Assembly: GCF_004322705.1 (NCBI RefSeq) | Contig: NZ_SIZZ01000002.1 | Span: forward strand, 434,001 to 498,000 | DNA: 64,000 bases | Direction of reading: 5' to 3' | DNA from: Dyella terrae | Lineage (GTDB): Bacteria > Pseudomonadota > Gammaproteobacteria > Xanthomonadales > Rhodanobacteraceae | In this document: in pieces, positions 42,873-51,996 of the stretch | Layout: each line of letters begins with the position of its first letter | Position numbering within the stretch: position 1 is the first letter of the stretch | Made by a program: the position numbers and the translations under genes | Notes under the pieces: model-generated | What the model saw: only the letters and a program-made list of their open reading frames with translations | What the model was told of the DNA's origin: nothing | The model's database searches: none

Positions 42873-44885
42873 ATGACTCTCCGTCGCAAGCTCCTCCTTG
42901 TCGCCCTGTGCACCCTGGCGTTGCCGGTGGCCGGGTGGCTGTACGTGCGGCAGATGGAGATGCTGCTGCGCGAAGGCCAGGCGCAGGCGCTGGAGGCGTC
43001 CGCGCGGGCCATGGCGCGCAGCCTCGTTGTCACGCATGCGCCGCTGCCGCAGGGCGGAGGCGCGTGGTTTGTCCAGGAAACGCCCAACCCCATCACCATC
43101 GACGGTTATGGCGACGACTGGGCGCCGATGACGCCGTGGTCGCAGCCGCTGGGCGCGCGCGGCAAGCTGATGCTGGCGGAGGATGGCAACTGGCTCTACT
43201 TCTACGTCGACGTGCGCGCTACGCATCGCGTCCGCGCCGACGCCGGAGACGCCAACGTCATGGCGGCGGACTACGTGGTGCTGGGTTTGCAGGTTGGCGA
43301 ACAACAGCGACGGTATCTCCTTGCCAGCGCCGCACCCGGTCCCGTGTCGGCGCGGCCGCTGGATCCCCCGGCGCCGGGATTTCCCGACCTGCTGGTCGCG
43401 CAGTGGCAAGAGGACGGCAGCGGATATCGCGTCGAGGGGCGCCTGCCGCGCAAGCTCGGCATCGATGCGATCGACGTGGCCGTGCACGATGCGGGCAGCG
43501 TCGACGAACCCATCGCCAGCTGGCGCCCGTTGTTGCGTTACTCGCCCCAGTTGTCCGACGAGCTGGCGCAGCTGCTCACTGAGCACGTGCGTGCGCGGGT
43601 TCTGTCGCCCGATGGTTGGGTGGTGGCGCGCAGCGGGCATCTGAATGCGCCGGTGGCAGAAGCCAGCGATCAACCCGGCTGGTTCGCTTCCCTGGTCTAT
43701 CGATCGCTGCTGGCCAACCCGCTGGAGGATGCGCAGCCCTGGGCCGATGAAGCGCCGCGCATGAACCTGGCTGACGTGCACACGGCAGGCGGGGGTGGCG
43801 CGACCGCCCTGTGGCGGCAGGGTGAAACGCGCGGCAGCGTCGTGCTTGCAGTCGCCGTGCCGTTGGGTGGCGACGCCAAAGACGGCGTGCTTCTGCTGGA
43901 GCAGGCCAGTCGTGCCGTGCCCTTGCTCGCCAACCGGGCCCTGTTCGGATTGCTGATGACCAGCTTCGGCGTCCTGCTTGTCGCCGGTCTGATCCTGCTG
44001 ACTTTCGCCACGCGTTTGAGCGTGCGCCTGTCGCGCTTGCGCGATGCCGCCGAACGCGCGCAGGCCAACGATGGACGTCTGGACGGCCAAATCCTGTTTG
44101 ATCGTTTCCCGATGACGGATGCGCCCGACGAAATCGGCGATCTGGCGCGCAGCTTCGAGCGCCTGCTTGATGTGGTCGGCGGATACACCGACTACTTGCG
44201 CACGCTCGCTTCCAAGTTGTCGCACGAACTCAATACGCCGCTCGCCATCGTCAAGTCGTCGCTGGACAACCTCGAGCATGCCGCCTTGCCGCCCGATGCG
44301 GCGCCCTACCTGGCGCGGGCGCGCGATGGCGTGGCGCGCCTCGGGCAGCTCGTCCGTGCGATGAGCGAGGCCAGCCGCATGGAGCGCGCGATCGCGGCGG
44401 CCGAGCCGGAGGATGTCGATCTGGGCGAGGTGGTGCGCGGTTGCGCGGACGCCTATCGCCCGCTGGCTGGCATGCGTGAGTTGACGTGCCAGCTGCCGGG
44501 CTCGCCGCTGATCCTGCATTGCGCGCCCGAACTCATCGCGCAGGCGCTGGACAAGCTGTTCGACAACGCCTTGTCATTCACGCCGGAACACGGCTGGATT
44601 CGCCTGAGCCTGCGCGCGCTGGACGACGGCGCCGAGATCGAGCTTTCCAACCAGGGTGCACCGCTGCCGGCCGCCATGCAGGGGCGCCTGTTCGATTCGC
44701 TGGTGAGCCTGCGCGACAAAGCCACGCCGGGTGATGCGCCCCACCTGGGCCTGGGCCTTTACGTGGTGCGCCTGGTGGCCGAACGCCACCAGGGCCAGGC
44801 GATGGCACACAACCTGGCCGATGGCAGCGGCGTGGCGTTCGTCTTGCGACTGCACGGCATGCCCAGGCAGCGCCTGGGCATCTGA
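42873..44885 (+). CDS. PdsS-like sensor histidine kinase with CBM9-like sensor domain
   Basis: 670 residues. Membrane segment at about 7-24, then a large periplasmic part. Residues about 72-210 (PITIDGYGDDWAPMTPWSQP, then LYFYVDVRATH and GYRVEGRLPRKLG) have the pattern of a carbohydrate-binding CBM9-like domain. The second membrane segment is at about 357-379, followed by a HAMP-like linker, the H box SHELNTPLAIVKSSLDNLEH with H451, an N box (DKLFDNALSFTPEHG) and a G box (HLGLGLYVVRLV). The same layout is found in 'dedicated sortase system' kinases. The ligand is unknown; a sugar or envelope polysaccharide is a reasonable guess. Confidence 0.85.
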   Translation: MTLRRKLLLVALCTLALPVAGWLYVRQMEMLLREGQAQALEASARAMARSLVVTHAPLPQGGGAWFVQETPNPITIDGYGDDWAPMTPWSQPLGARGKLMLAEDGNWLYFYVDVRATHRVRADAGDANVMAADYVVLGLQVGEQQRRYLLASAAPGPVSARPLDPPAPGFPDLLVAQWQEDGSGYRVEGRLPRKLGIDAIDVAVHDAGSVDEPIASWRPLLRYSPQLSDELAQLLTEHVRARVLSPDGWVVARSGHLNAPVAEASDQPGWFASLVYRSLLANPLEDAQPWADEAPRMNLADVHTAGGGGATALWRQGETRGSVVLAVAVPLGGDAKDGVLLLEQASRAVPLLANRALFGLLMTSFGVLLVAGLILLTFATRLSVRLSRLRDAAERAQANDGRLDGQILFDRFPMTDAPDEIGDLARSFERLLDVVGGYTDYLRTLASKLSHELNTPLAIVKSSLDNLEHAALPPDAAPYLARARDGVARLGQLVRAMSEASRMERAIAAAEPEDVDLGEVVRGCADAYRPLAGMRELTCQLPGSPLILHCAPELIAQALDKLFDNALSFTPEHGWIRLSLRALDDGAEIELSNQGAPLPAAMQGRLFDSLVSLRDKATPGDAPHLGLGLYVVRLVAERHQGQAMAHNLADGSGVAFVLRLHGMPRQRLGI

Positions 44886-44889
44886 TCGC

Positions 44890-46227
44890 TCAAGGCCGCT
44901 TCAGCACCCAACCGCCGGCGTCGTGCAGCAGTTCGACCTGGCGCGCTATGGGTGCTTCGCAAATCTCCGCCTTGCACGGTGCGAGGTTGATGCGCAGGTG
45001 CAGGTCGTCGCTCAGTTCGAAATCCGCCAGTCGTGCCGAAGCCTTGCTCGCGGCCTCCTCGAGCGCGGTGCCGACGAACACGCCGCGGCGGAAGACGTAC
45101 AGCTGCACGTCATCGGGGCGGCAGGCCTGGTCCAGGCCGGTCGCCGCTTCGGCGACGTAGGTGTCGCCCTTGCGTTGCGAGCGACCGGTTAGCAGGCGCT
45201 GGCCTCCCGTGAGCAGGAAGCGGTCTTCGTCGTTATGCGGCTGCACGTTTTCACGCGTACAGCGCGTGGGTGTGGCCACTACCGTCGCCGCGGTCGATGG
45301 CGATGCCGGCGCAGCCGCATGGGCGACCGGTGCTGCAGCGCTGGATGCTGCGGCCGGTGCCCTGGTGCTCGCCGCTGCCACGGGTACCTGTGACGTTGAG
45401 GTTTTGGACGGCGCGGCCGCCGCCGGTGCCGGCAAGGGCTGTAGCGGGCGACGAGGCGCGGGTTGCTGGGCCACCTTGCCGGGGTCGGGGCCGGCGGGCA
45501 TGAAGTGGATGCCCGTGCCTGCCAGGGCGATCACCAGGGCGGTCACCGACCAGCCCCGCCCGCGGATGTCCTTGCGGCGCATCAGCACCAGCAGGCAAAC
45601 CAGGGCCAGCACCAGTGCGACGGGGGCGATCGTCGTCCAGATCAGCGAGACAATGGCAAGGCAAGTCGCCGCGATGGCCCAGCGTGATACCGGAGGGCGC
45701 CTGGCCGGCGGCAGCGGCGGCGGTTCGAAGGCCACCGTTTCGTCAGGAAGCGGCGGCGGGAGCGATCCGTCGATCTCCTGCGCCTCGACCGGCAAGGGCG
45801 GCGGCAGCGGATGGTCCGCAGGCTCCGGGATGGGCGGCGGCAGGGAAGAGGAGCGCGATGTCGGAACGTCCCAGGGAAACCACTGCTGGCCACCGTCGTG
45901 GCACCACTGGTCGCCGGACCGTGCGTACCGTCCCAGTGCCGTTTCCGGCAGGGGGCCGCGCAAGGTGACGTCGCGAAGAAGCCAGATCAGGGGCGCATCG
46001 TCGGGTAATACGTCGGCTTCGACGCCCAGCTGGCGAAGTTGGGTGGCCTGGGCATTGGCCGCGTCCTGGTCCAGCCCGCGCCGGATAATCAGCGGTGCCC
46101 GCTCGAAAACGCGCTTGCGGAAATCGGCCATCTCCATGCCAAAGGCCTGGGCCATGCGGGCCTGTACCGCATCGGCGTCCTGGCCTTCCAGCAGTCGTCC
46201 GGTGACGACAAGACAACGGTGTTCCAT
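44890..46227 (-). CDS. Proline-rich modular membrane protein, unknown
   Basis: 445 residues. N-terminal module (about 1-75) with FGMEMADFRKRVFERAP and IIRRGLDQDAANAQATQLRQLGVEADV resembles the short 'FG...IKRGLD...A..AGA' module found at the start of many uncharacterised gammaproteobacterial membrane proteins. Then comes a proline-rich stretch (about 125-180, PPPLP repeats), two membrane segments (about 188-225 and 235-255), an A/P-rich linker and a C-terminal domain with four cysteines (RCTREN, ACRPDD, PCKAEIC), likely periplasmic. It converges on the kinase gene with 4 nt between stops. Function unknown. Confidence 0.7.
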   Translation of the reverse strand: MEHRCLVVTGRLLEGQDADAVQARMAQAFGMEMADFRKRVFERAPLIIRRGLDQDAANAQATQLRQLGVEADVLPDDAPLIWLLRDVTLRGPLPETALGRYARSGDQWCHDGGQQWFPWDVPTSRSSSLPPPIPEPADHPLPPPLPVEAQEIDGSLPPPLPDETVAFEPPPLPPARRPPVSRWAIAATCLAIVSLIWTTIAPVALVLALVCLLVLMRRKDIRGRGWSVTALVIALAGTGIHFMPAGPDPGKVAQQPAPRRPLQPLPAPAAAAPSKTSTSQVPVAAASTRAPAAASSAAAPVAHAAAPASPSTAATVVATPTRCTRENVQPHNDEDRFLLTGGQRLLTGRSQRKGDTYVAEAATGLDQACRPDDVQLYVFRRGVFVGTALEEAASKASARLADFELSDDLHLRINLAPCKAEICEAPIARQVELLHDAGGWVLKRP

Positions 46228-46329
46228 CGGTTCGCGCTCCCCCTGGGCGATCGGCCAAGGGTAGTGGGGCTTGCAAAGGGGCGGAAGGGGGCAGGGCCAG
46301 GCGCCCTCACGCTGGCGTAACGCCTTACA

Positions 46330-47838
46330 ATGGCCCTTCGACTACCCGGAACGTCCCCCCACGTGATCTCCCGAGACGAATTCGACGCGCTGGTTGCCCA
46401 AGGGCATACGCGCATCCCGCTGGTGCGCGAGGTCTTCTCCGACCTCGACACGCCGCTGTCGGTGTACCTGAAGCTGGCCGATGGCCCGTACACCTTCCTG
46501 TTCGAATCCGTCGAAGGCGGTGCTACCTGGGGGCGCTATTCGATCATCGGCCTGCCGGCCAAGCGGGTCTATCGCCTTCGCGGCCACGAGCTGGAAGTGG
46601 AAGACTCCGGCGAAGTCACCGAGCGTCGCCATCTCGAAGATCCCCTGGCGGAGATCGAGAAGCTGCGGCTCCAGTACGACGTGCCGCGCCTGCCGCAGTT
46701 GCCGGCCTTCAGCGGTGGCCTCGTGGGTTACTTCGGTTTCGAAACCATCGGCTACATCGAACCGCGCCTCGCACAGTGGGATCGCGCCGACGAGCTTGGC
46801 ACGCCCGACGTGCTGCTGATGCTGGCCGAGGAAGTCGCGGTGTTCGACAACCTCAAGGGCCGCCTGTACCTGATCGTGCATGCCGATCCGTCGCAGCCAC
46901 ATGCCTATGCCGAGGCGCAGCGTCGCCTGGATGCGCTGGTCTATCGGTTGCGTCAGGGCGGCGCGTCGTATCCGCAACTCACCCAGTCCATCGCCCTCGA
47001 CGAAAGCGATTTCAAATCGTCCTTCACCAAGGAGGAGTTCGAGGCGATGGTGGAGCGCGCGAAGGAATACATCCGCGCCGGTGACATCTTCCAGGTGGTG
47101 CCCTCGCAGCGCCTGAGCATCGGCTTCCATGCGCGCCCGGTGGATGTGTATCGCGCCTTGCGTGCGCTGAATCCGTCGCCATACATGTATTTCGTCGACC
47201 TGGGCAAGACGCAGATCGTCGGCTCGTCGCCGGAAATCCTCGCGCGTCTGAAGGACGGCAAGGTGGTGGTGCGTCCGCTGGCCGGCACGCGCAAGCGCGG
47301 CACAACCGAAGCGGAAGACCAGGCACTCGAAACCGAACTGCTCGCCGATCCGAAAGAGCGTGCCGAGCACGTTATGCTGATCGACCTGGGTCGCAACGAT
47401 GTCGGCCGCATCAGCGAGACCGGCACCGTCGAGGTCAGCGAATCGTTCGTGATCGAGCGCTATTCCCACGTCATGCATATCGTTTCGCAGGTGCAGGGCA
47501 AGGCGCGCGATGGCATCGGCTACATGGACGTGCTCAAGGCCACGTTCCCCGCGGGCACGCTCAGCGGTGCGCCCAAGATTCGCGCCCTTGAGATCATCCA
47601 GGAACTGGAGCCGTACAAGCGCAATATCTACGCGGGTGCCATTGGCTGGATCGGCTGGTGGGGTGATGCGGATACCGCGATTGCCATCCGCACCGCTGTC
47701 ATCCAGGACGGCCGCCTGCACGTGCAGGCCGGTGCCGGCATCGTGTATGACTCCGATCCCAGCGCCGAGTGGGAAGAAACCATGAGCAAGGGCCGCGCGC
47801 TGTTCCGCGCCGTGGCCCAGGCTGCGCGCGGACTCTGA
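46330..47838 (+). CDS. trpE: Anthranilate synthase component I
   Basis: 502 residues from ATG 46330; a GTG at 46363 (ISRDEFDALVAQGH, the usual family beginning) is an equally plausible start. Converts chorismate and ammonia/glutamine to anthranilate with TrpG. N-terminal tryptophan-binding region FLFESVEGGATWGRYSI; the chorismate-binding domain has ALNPSPYMYFVDLG, LAGTRKRG, LIDLGRNDVGR and FPAGTLSGAPKIRA. No trpG follows in this window and I see no Trp-rich leader peptide upstream. Confidence 0.96.
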   Translation: MALRLPGTSPHVISRDEFDALVAQGHTRIPLVREVFSDLDTPLSVYLKLADGPYTFLFESVEGGATWGRYSIIGLPAKRVYRLRGHELEVEDSGEVTERRHLEDPLAEIEKLRLQYDVPRLPQLPAFSGGLVGYFGFETIGYIEPRLAQWDRADELGTPDVLLMLAEEVAVFDNLKGRLYLIVHADPSQPHAYAEAQRRLDALVYRLRQGGASYPQLTQSIALDESDFKSSFTKEEFEAMVERAKEYIRAGDIFQVVPSQRLSIGFHARPVDVYRALRALNPSPYMYFVDLGKTQIVGSSPEILARLKDGKVVVRPLAGTRKRGTTEAEDQALETELLADPKERAEHVMLIDLGRNDVGRISETGTVEVSESFVIERYSHVMHIVSQVQGKARDGIGYMDVLKATFPAGTLSGAPKIRALEIIQELEPYKRNIYAGAIGWIGWWGDADTAIAIRTAVIQDGRLHVQAGAGIVYDSDPSAEWEETMSKGRALFRAVAQAARGL

Positions 47839-47841
47839 GTC

Positions 47842-48543
47842 GTGAACCACACCCTCATGCGCTATGGAATGGCGGCCTTGCCCTTGCTCTACTCGCTCAC
47901 GGCGTCCGCGCATGAGCCGGGCACCCTGGTGTGGACCGACGACAGCTACAGCCGCATGAAAGCGCTGGCGATGTTGCAGTCGCTCAACGCCAGCCTGCTC
48001 AGTCATCCCAGTGCCACGTTGACGCTGGAAAGCTGGTGCGGCGCACATCACCTGGCCGATGACGCGCGGGTCGTGGCGCGTCGCGTCAAAGGCGCGGACA
48101 AGCCGCTGCCGCCCGGCGCGCGTGAACAGCTGGGCATTGGCGAGCATGACGAAGTGCGCTATCGCCAGGTCCAGCTGGTTTGCGGAAATCTCGTGCTGTC
48201 CGAAGCGGACAACTGGTACGTGCCGTCGCGCCTCAGTGCCGCGATGAACCAGGAGCTCGACAGCACCGATGTGCCCTTTGGCAAGGTAGTCCAGTCGTTG
48301 CACTTCCGTCGCGAAACGCTGTCGGCGCAGCTGCTGTGGCAGCCGTTGCCGACGGGTTGGGAAGACCAGCCCTTGCCGAGCGACGTGCATCGCAGCGCGA
48401 CGCCCCTCGATATCCCCGCGCATGTGCTCCAGCATCGCGCCGTCCTGCTGACGCCGGAAAACCACCCGATCAGCCTGGTGGTGGAGAGCTATACCTCCAA
48501 CGTGCTTGCCATTCGCGACGCGGAGCCGGCCATCGCGCCCTGA
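47842..48543 (+). CDS. Secreted protein with chorismate-lyase/UTRA-like fold (tentative)
   Basis: 233 residues from GTG 47842, 3 nt after the trpE stop; ATG 47857 is an alternative. Signal peptide ends near ASAHEP. The core (RYRQVQLVCGNLVLSEADNWYVPSRL, then DVPFGKVVQSLHFRRETL; partial quotes) has the order of strands seen in chorismate-pyruvate lyase (UbiC)/UTRA folds: 'R-x-V-x-L ... A-x-x-W-x-V-P ... PFG-x-V'. Export to the periplasm would be unusual for UbiC, so it may be a binding protein. The link with trpE is positional only. Confidence 0.6.
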   Translation: MNHTLMRYGMAALPLLYSLTASAHEPGTLVWTDDSYSRMKALAMLQSLNASLLSHPSATLTLESWCGAHHLADDARVVARRVKGADKPLPPGAREQLGIGEHDEVRYRQVQLVCGNLVLSEADNWYVPSRLSAAMNQELDSTDVPFGKVVQSLHFRRETLSAQLLWQPLPTGWEDQPLPSDVHRSATPLDIPAHVLQHRAVLLTPENHPISLVVESYTSNVLAIRDAEPAIAP

Positions 48544-48554
48544 GGCCATGAAGC

Positions 48555-48592
48555 GCAAGCGGCGAGGGGAAGGGACGGGCCCCGCCGCTTGC
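48555..48592. repeat. Inverted repeat between convergent genes
   Basis: Perfect 10-bp arms GCAAGCGGCG and CGCCGCTTGC (48555-48564 with 48583-48592) with an 18-nt G-rich loop. A second hairpin with 7-bp arms GGGCCGC/GCGGCCC lies at 48640-48660. Neither has a U-tract; they may still help separate the two converging transcripts. Confidence 0.55.
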
Positions 48593-48709
48593 TGACCCGT
48601 GTCATGTACAACGCAGGAAACGAGCTGGAACGCATGCTAGGGCCGCAGCATGAGCGGCCCGTGTGCCCCCGATGATCGACTCCCGTGACGGAGCCGGGCC
48701 ACAGGCGCA

Positions 48710-49744
48710 TCAATCCACGTAGGGTTTCGCGACTTCAAGCGCCAGGTGGTAAGGCTCGGGGTCATTGCGGTTGGTCAGCATGATCACCGTCACGTGCTGC
48801 CTGGGCCACCGCACGATCACATGGCGAAAGCCCATGCTTTCGCCCGAATGCCAGCGAACGTCGCCATGAATCCGCCAGCCGTAGCCGTAGGCATCGACGT
48901 CGGCTTCGTCGGTGATGCGCGTATGCGCCGTTGTCGCCAGTTCGCGTGAATGTGCGCTCAGGAGTCGGTTGTCGTACCAGGCGGCATCCCATTTCGCGAG
49001 GTCATCGATGGACGAATAAATGCCGCCATCGCCACGCGTGGCACTCGTCGGGCTTTGGTCCGTGCGCACCCACTTGCCTGATTCCTCGCTATAGCCATAG
49101 GCGCGATGCGCCGGCTCCGGGCCGCCGCGCCGATACATCAGCGTGTTGTCCATATGCAGTGGCGCGAAGATGCGCTCCTTCAGCAGCGCGGCCAGGTCCT
49201 TGCCACCGGCTTTTTGAGCGACCAGTCCAAGCAGTACGTAGCCGCTGTTGCTGTACCGGTATGAAGTGCCCGGCGCGAAGTAGGTGCGTGATTCCTTTGA
49301 CAGCAAATCGAGCACCTGCGCATCGCTGATCTGCCCGGGAAAATCCGCCGGCATCAGGTCTTCGTAATCGACCAGGCCGGAACTGTGCGACAGCAAGTGG
49401 TGAAGCGTGATCGCCTGCTCGCTCGCCGGCAGCGACGGCAGCCACTTTCGCACGGGGTCGTCGAGCTTGAGCTTGCCGTCTTCCGCCAGCAGGAGAATCA
49501 GCGCGGCGGTGAACTGCTTGCTGACGGAAGCAAGGCGATAGTCCGTCGCCGGTGTCGCGCGTTCGCCGGTTTCCAGGTTGGCAAACCCGAGGGACTTTCG
49601 CAGGACGGGCTTGCCATCCTTGAGTACCAATACGGATGCGCCAGGCACATGCCCTTCATAACGTTGCAGGGAACCGGCGTCCCTGGCGGGCGCCATGCCC
49701 GAGAACGCCATGCACGCCGTGGCGGCGATGATCATTCGACGCAT
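48710..49744 (-). CDS. Serine hydrolase, beta-lactamase/DD-peptidase fold (1)
   Basis: 344 residues; GGAG 6-7 nt before the ATG. Signal peptide to about residue 20. Penicillin-recognising fold: SxxK as S73-V-S-K76 (LASVSKQFT), the YxN box Y164-S-N (YRYSNSGYV) and an HSGES box replacing KTG near the C-terminus (RWHSGESMG). Such proteins include D-aminopeptidases, DD-carboxypeptidases and esterases. It follows the dipeptidase gene by 13 nt and is the last gene of the leftward operon. Confidence 0.9.
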   Translation of the reverse strand: MRRMIIAATACMAFSGMAPARDAGSLQRYEGHVPGASVLVLKDGKPVLRKSLGFANLETGERATPATDYRLASVSKQFTAALILLLAEDGKLKLDDPVRKWLPSLPASEQAITLHHLLSHSSGLVDYEDLMPADFPGQISDAQVLDLLSKESRTYFAPGTSYRYSNSGYVLLGLVAQKAGGKDLAALLKERIFAPLHMDNTLMYRRGGPEPAHRAYGYSEESGKWVRTDQSPTSATRGDGGIYSSIDDLAKWDAAWYDNRLLSAHSRELATTAHTRITDEADVDAYGYGWRIHGDVRWHSGESMGFRHVIVRWPRQHVTVIMLTNRNDPEPYHLALEVAKPYVD

Positions 49745-49757
49745 GAAACACTCCTCA

Positions 49758-50465
49758 TCAACGTACGGGCAAGTCGTAGTATGTGTCGGGCGACGGTTCG
49801 GGCTTGAACGTGTAGTGCCACCACTCCATCGCGTAATTGTTGAACCCCGCGCTTTCCATCGCGGATTTCAGTTGCTCACGATGGGCGTGTTGCATGGCCG
49901 TGGCGCGCGGCGAATCGGTATGGGCCAGTGTGTCGAAGACATCGAAACCGGTACCCATATCGAGCGGCACGCAATGCTGATCGTTCGCGTCACACTGCAT
50001 CATCGTCAAGTCGACCGTGGCGCCACGGCTATGGCCCGAGCGTGGCGCGATGTAATCGCCAAGCAGGACGGTCTTGTCGAGCGCGGGATAGTGCACGGCC
50101 TTGGTGCGTTGGTCGCCCAGGTCCTTCGCCCAGCGCATGAAGTGCGCCACGGCCTGCGTCGGCCGGTAGCAGTCCCAGATCAGCAGGCGCTGGTGCTTTG
50201 GCCGCAGTGATGCTTCCACGCGCGCCAATGCCCTGGCTGCCGGGGCGAGCAAGTAACACCGGGGTGCTTCGTAGCCATCCACCTGGACACCTACAAAATT
50301 GTCACTCCCCGCGTATTTGATGTCTTCGGCCATATCGGGAACGAGTTGGCGAACGTCGACAAATCCGGCGCGGGCGAGTGCGCCATCCGGTGCATTCACA
50401 GGCCCGCGCGCAGCGAGCGCGCTGCATCCAAGCAGCCCTATCACGACGAGGAGAGGCTTATTCAC
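49758..50465 (-). CDS. ddpX: D-alanyl-D-alanine dipeptidase, VanX/DdpX family (M15D)
   Basis: 235 residues from a GTG at 50465 that overlaps the previous gene by 8 nt; upstream in-frame codons give no signal peptide. Possible lipobox LLGC near residue 14. Zinc site: H145 and D152 in SGHSRGATVD, and H217 in EWWHY; catalytic E214; substrate Arg in CYRPTQ (R101). These match the VanX/DdpX ligands. Hydrolyses D-Ala-D-Ala, the end of murein pentapeptides. The signal suggests periplasmic or membrane-anchored action, unlike VanX. Confidence 0.93.
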   Translation of the reverse strand: MNKPLLVVIGLLGCSALAARGPVNAPDGALARAGFVDVRQLVPDMAEDIKYAGSDNFVGVQVDGYEAPRCYLLAPAARALARVEASLRPKHQRLLIWDCYRPTQAVAHFMRWAKDLGDQRTKAVHYPALDKTVLLGDYIAPRSGHSRGATVDLTMMQCDANDQHCVPLDMGTGFDVFDTLAHTDSPRATAMQHAHREQLKSAMESAGFNNYAMEWWHYTFKPEPSPDTYYDLPVR

Positions 50466-51996
50466 AGCCGCCGACCCGCTTGAAGCGAAGATCCTCGAAA
50501 TCCGAACTGAAGTCGGCGTCGGGGTCAACCTTGTTCATGCGCATGGCGGCACCGGGCGCATTCGGGAAAGTGATCCATGCCTCGTCGATCCCGTGGTCCC
50601 ACTGCACCAGGTAGCGCTTGCCGACACGCATGACCTGGCCGGTCAGGCGAGGCGACTTCACCGAAGACCAGTGCACGTGACCTTCGCCAGCGCACAGGCG
50701 AACATCCCCAAGCCACGGATCACGCCATACACCCAGCTGCGAGTCCAGCTCGCGCGTGGTGGCTGGCTTGCGTGACGACGTGTCCGGCACGTGCTGCTCG
50801 GCCCGCGTGGACTCGAGCTTCGCCAGCTCGTCGGCGTAGCTGTCGACGCTGCGGGCGCCACCCGGGGTCGTAAAGTGCTTGAGCAGTACTTCCGTCAGCA
50901 CGGCGCGCGCATCGTCGGCTTCGCCGTTGATCAGGATGACGAAGCCGCTCTGTCGATGCGGCATCAACATCAGCGCCGAGTACATGCCCGACAGCGTGCC
51001 CGTATGCGACACCGTCAGCTCGCCATCCGCGTCGGCGATGCGCCATCCGTAGCCATAGGCATAGATCCGCGTGCCATCCCAGGCTCGCCGCAGCGCGGAG
51101 ATCGGCATGGGCGTGTAAGGAGTCCACAAGGCATCGCGCTGATCCGGTGCGAGCCACTTCAACTGATCGGCATCCGGTGCCAGCCAGTTTCGGGCCCACG
51201 CCAGCATGTCGTCGAGGCTGCAGCGAACACCGCCGGCGGCTTCCATGGTGGTGCTGCGAATGGTGTCGCCTTGTTCGGGTTCCGGAACGGCGACGCCCTT
51301 GCGCAGGCCGTGCGGAACGGCCAACGGTCCCGCGTCGCTGCGCCTCCAGTCACCCACGCGACAACCCGTCAGGCCAAGGGGCTTGAACACTTCCTGCTGC
51401 ATCAGGGTTTCATAGGGCGCGCCGCCGGCTTTGGCGGCCACCTCGCCGGCCACGACGTAGAGCAGGTTGTCGTAGGCATAACCGGCGCGAAAGTCGTAGG
51501 CCGGCTCAAGGTAGGCTAGCGCATGCACGATGTCGGCACGCGTGAAATCATTGGGCTCGGGCCACAGCATCAGGTCGCCGCCACCCTCGGGCAGGCCGCT
51601 GCGATGGGTGAGCAGGTCGCCGACCTGCATGTGTTCCGTCACCCACGGATCGTGCATGCGAAAGTCGGGCAGGTACTTGGTAACGGGATCGTCCCAGCGC
51701 AGTTTGCCCTGCTGAACCAGTCGCGCGAGCAACGAGGCTGTCATGGCCTTGCTGTTGGAGGCGATCTTGAAAAGCGCCTGGCGCGTGATGGGTTGCCCAC
51801 TGCCGCGACTGAGTTCGCCGCGCGTCGCGGTGTAAACCACCGTGCCGTGATCGATCACACCCACGGCGATGCCAGGCAGCTTGTAGCGCGCCATCGTCGC
51901 GTCGACGACGCGGTCAAGGTCATCGTGGGACGTCTGAGCCTGTGCTGTCGATGCTGCGCAAAGCAGGCCAAGAGCGATCAGGCGCATCGCTTTCAT
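50458..51996 (-). CDS. Serine hydrolase, beta-lactamase/DD-peptidase fold (2) with C-terminal extension
   Basis: 512 residues from ATG 51996, which overlaps the M19 dipeptidase stop (ATGA). Signal peptide MKAMRLIALGLLCAASTAQA. S80-N-S-K83 as SxxK (IASNSKAMT), YDN in YAYDNLLYV and HTG in VSHTGTLSGM. About 150 residues after the hydrolase domain form a beta-rich lipocalin-like (DUF3471-type) region. Related proteins hydrolyse D-amino-acid amides and peptides. Likely periplasmic. Confidence 0.9.
   Translation of the reverse strand: MKAMRLIALGLLCAASTAQAQTSHDDLDRVVDATMARYKLPGIAVGVIDHGTVVYTATRGELSRGSGQPITRQALFKIASNSKAMTASLLARLVQQGKLRWDDPVTKYLPDFRMHDPWVTEHMQVGDLLTHRSGLPEGGGDLMLWPEPNDFTRADIVHALAYLEPAYDFRAGYAYDNLLYVVAGEVAAKAGGAPYETLMQQEVFKPLGLTGCRVGDWRRSDAGPLAVPHGLRKGVAVPEPEQGDTIRSTTMEAAGGVRCSLDDMLAWARNWLAPDADQLKWLAPDQRDALWTPYTPMPISALRRAWDGTRIYAYGYGWRIADADGELTVSHTGTLSGMYSALMLMPHRQSGFVILINGEADDARAVLTEVLLKHFTTPGGARSVDSYADELAKLESTRAEQHVPDTSSRKPATTRELDSQLGVWRDPWLGDVRLCAGEGHVHWSSVKSPRLTGQVMRVGKRYLVQWDHGIDEAWITFPNAPGAAMRMNKVDPDADFSSDFEDLRFKRVGGCE

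Noticed and set aside
42027-44519. Long frame antisense to the Pds-like genes
   Set aside because: No family pattern; sense strand has complete receiver and kinase motifs.
46228-46329. trp leader peptide and attenuator before trpE
   Set aside because: No short ORF with tandem Trp codons and no terminator/antiterminator pair found in the 102-bp gap.
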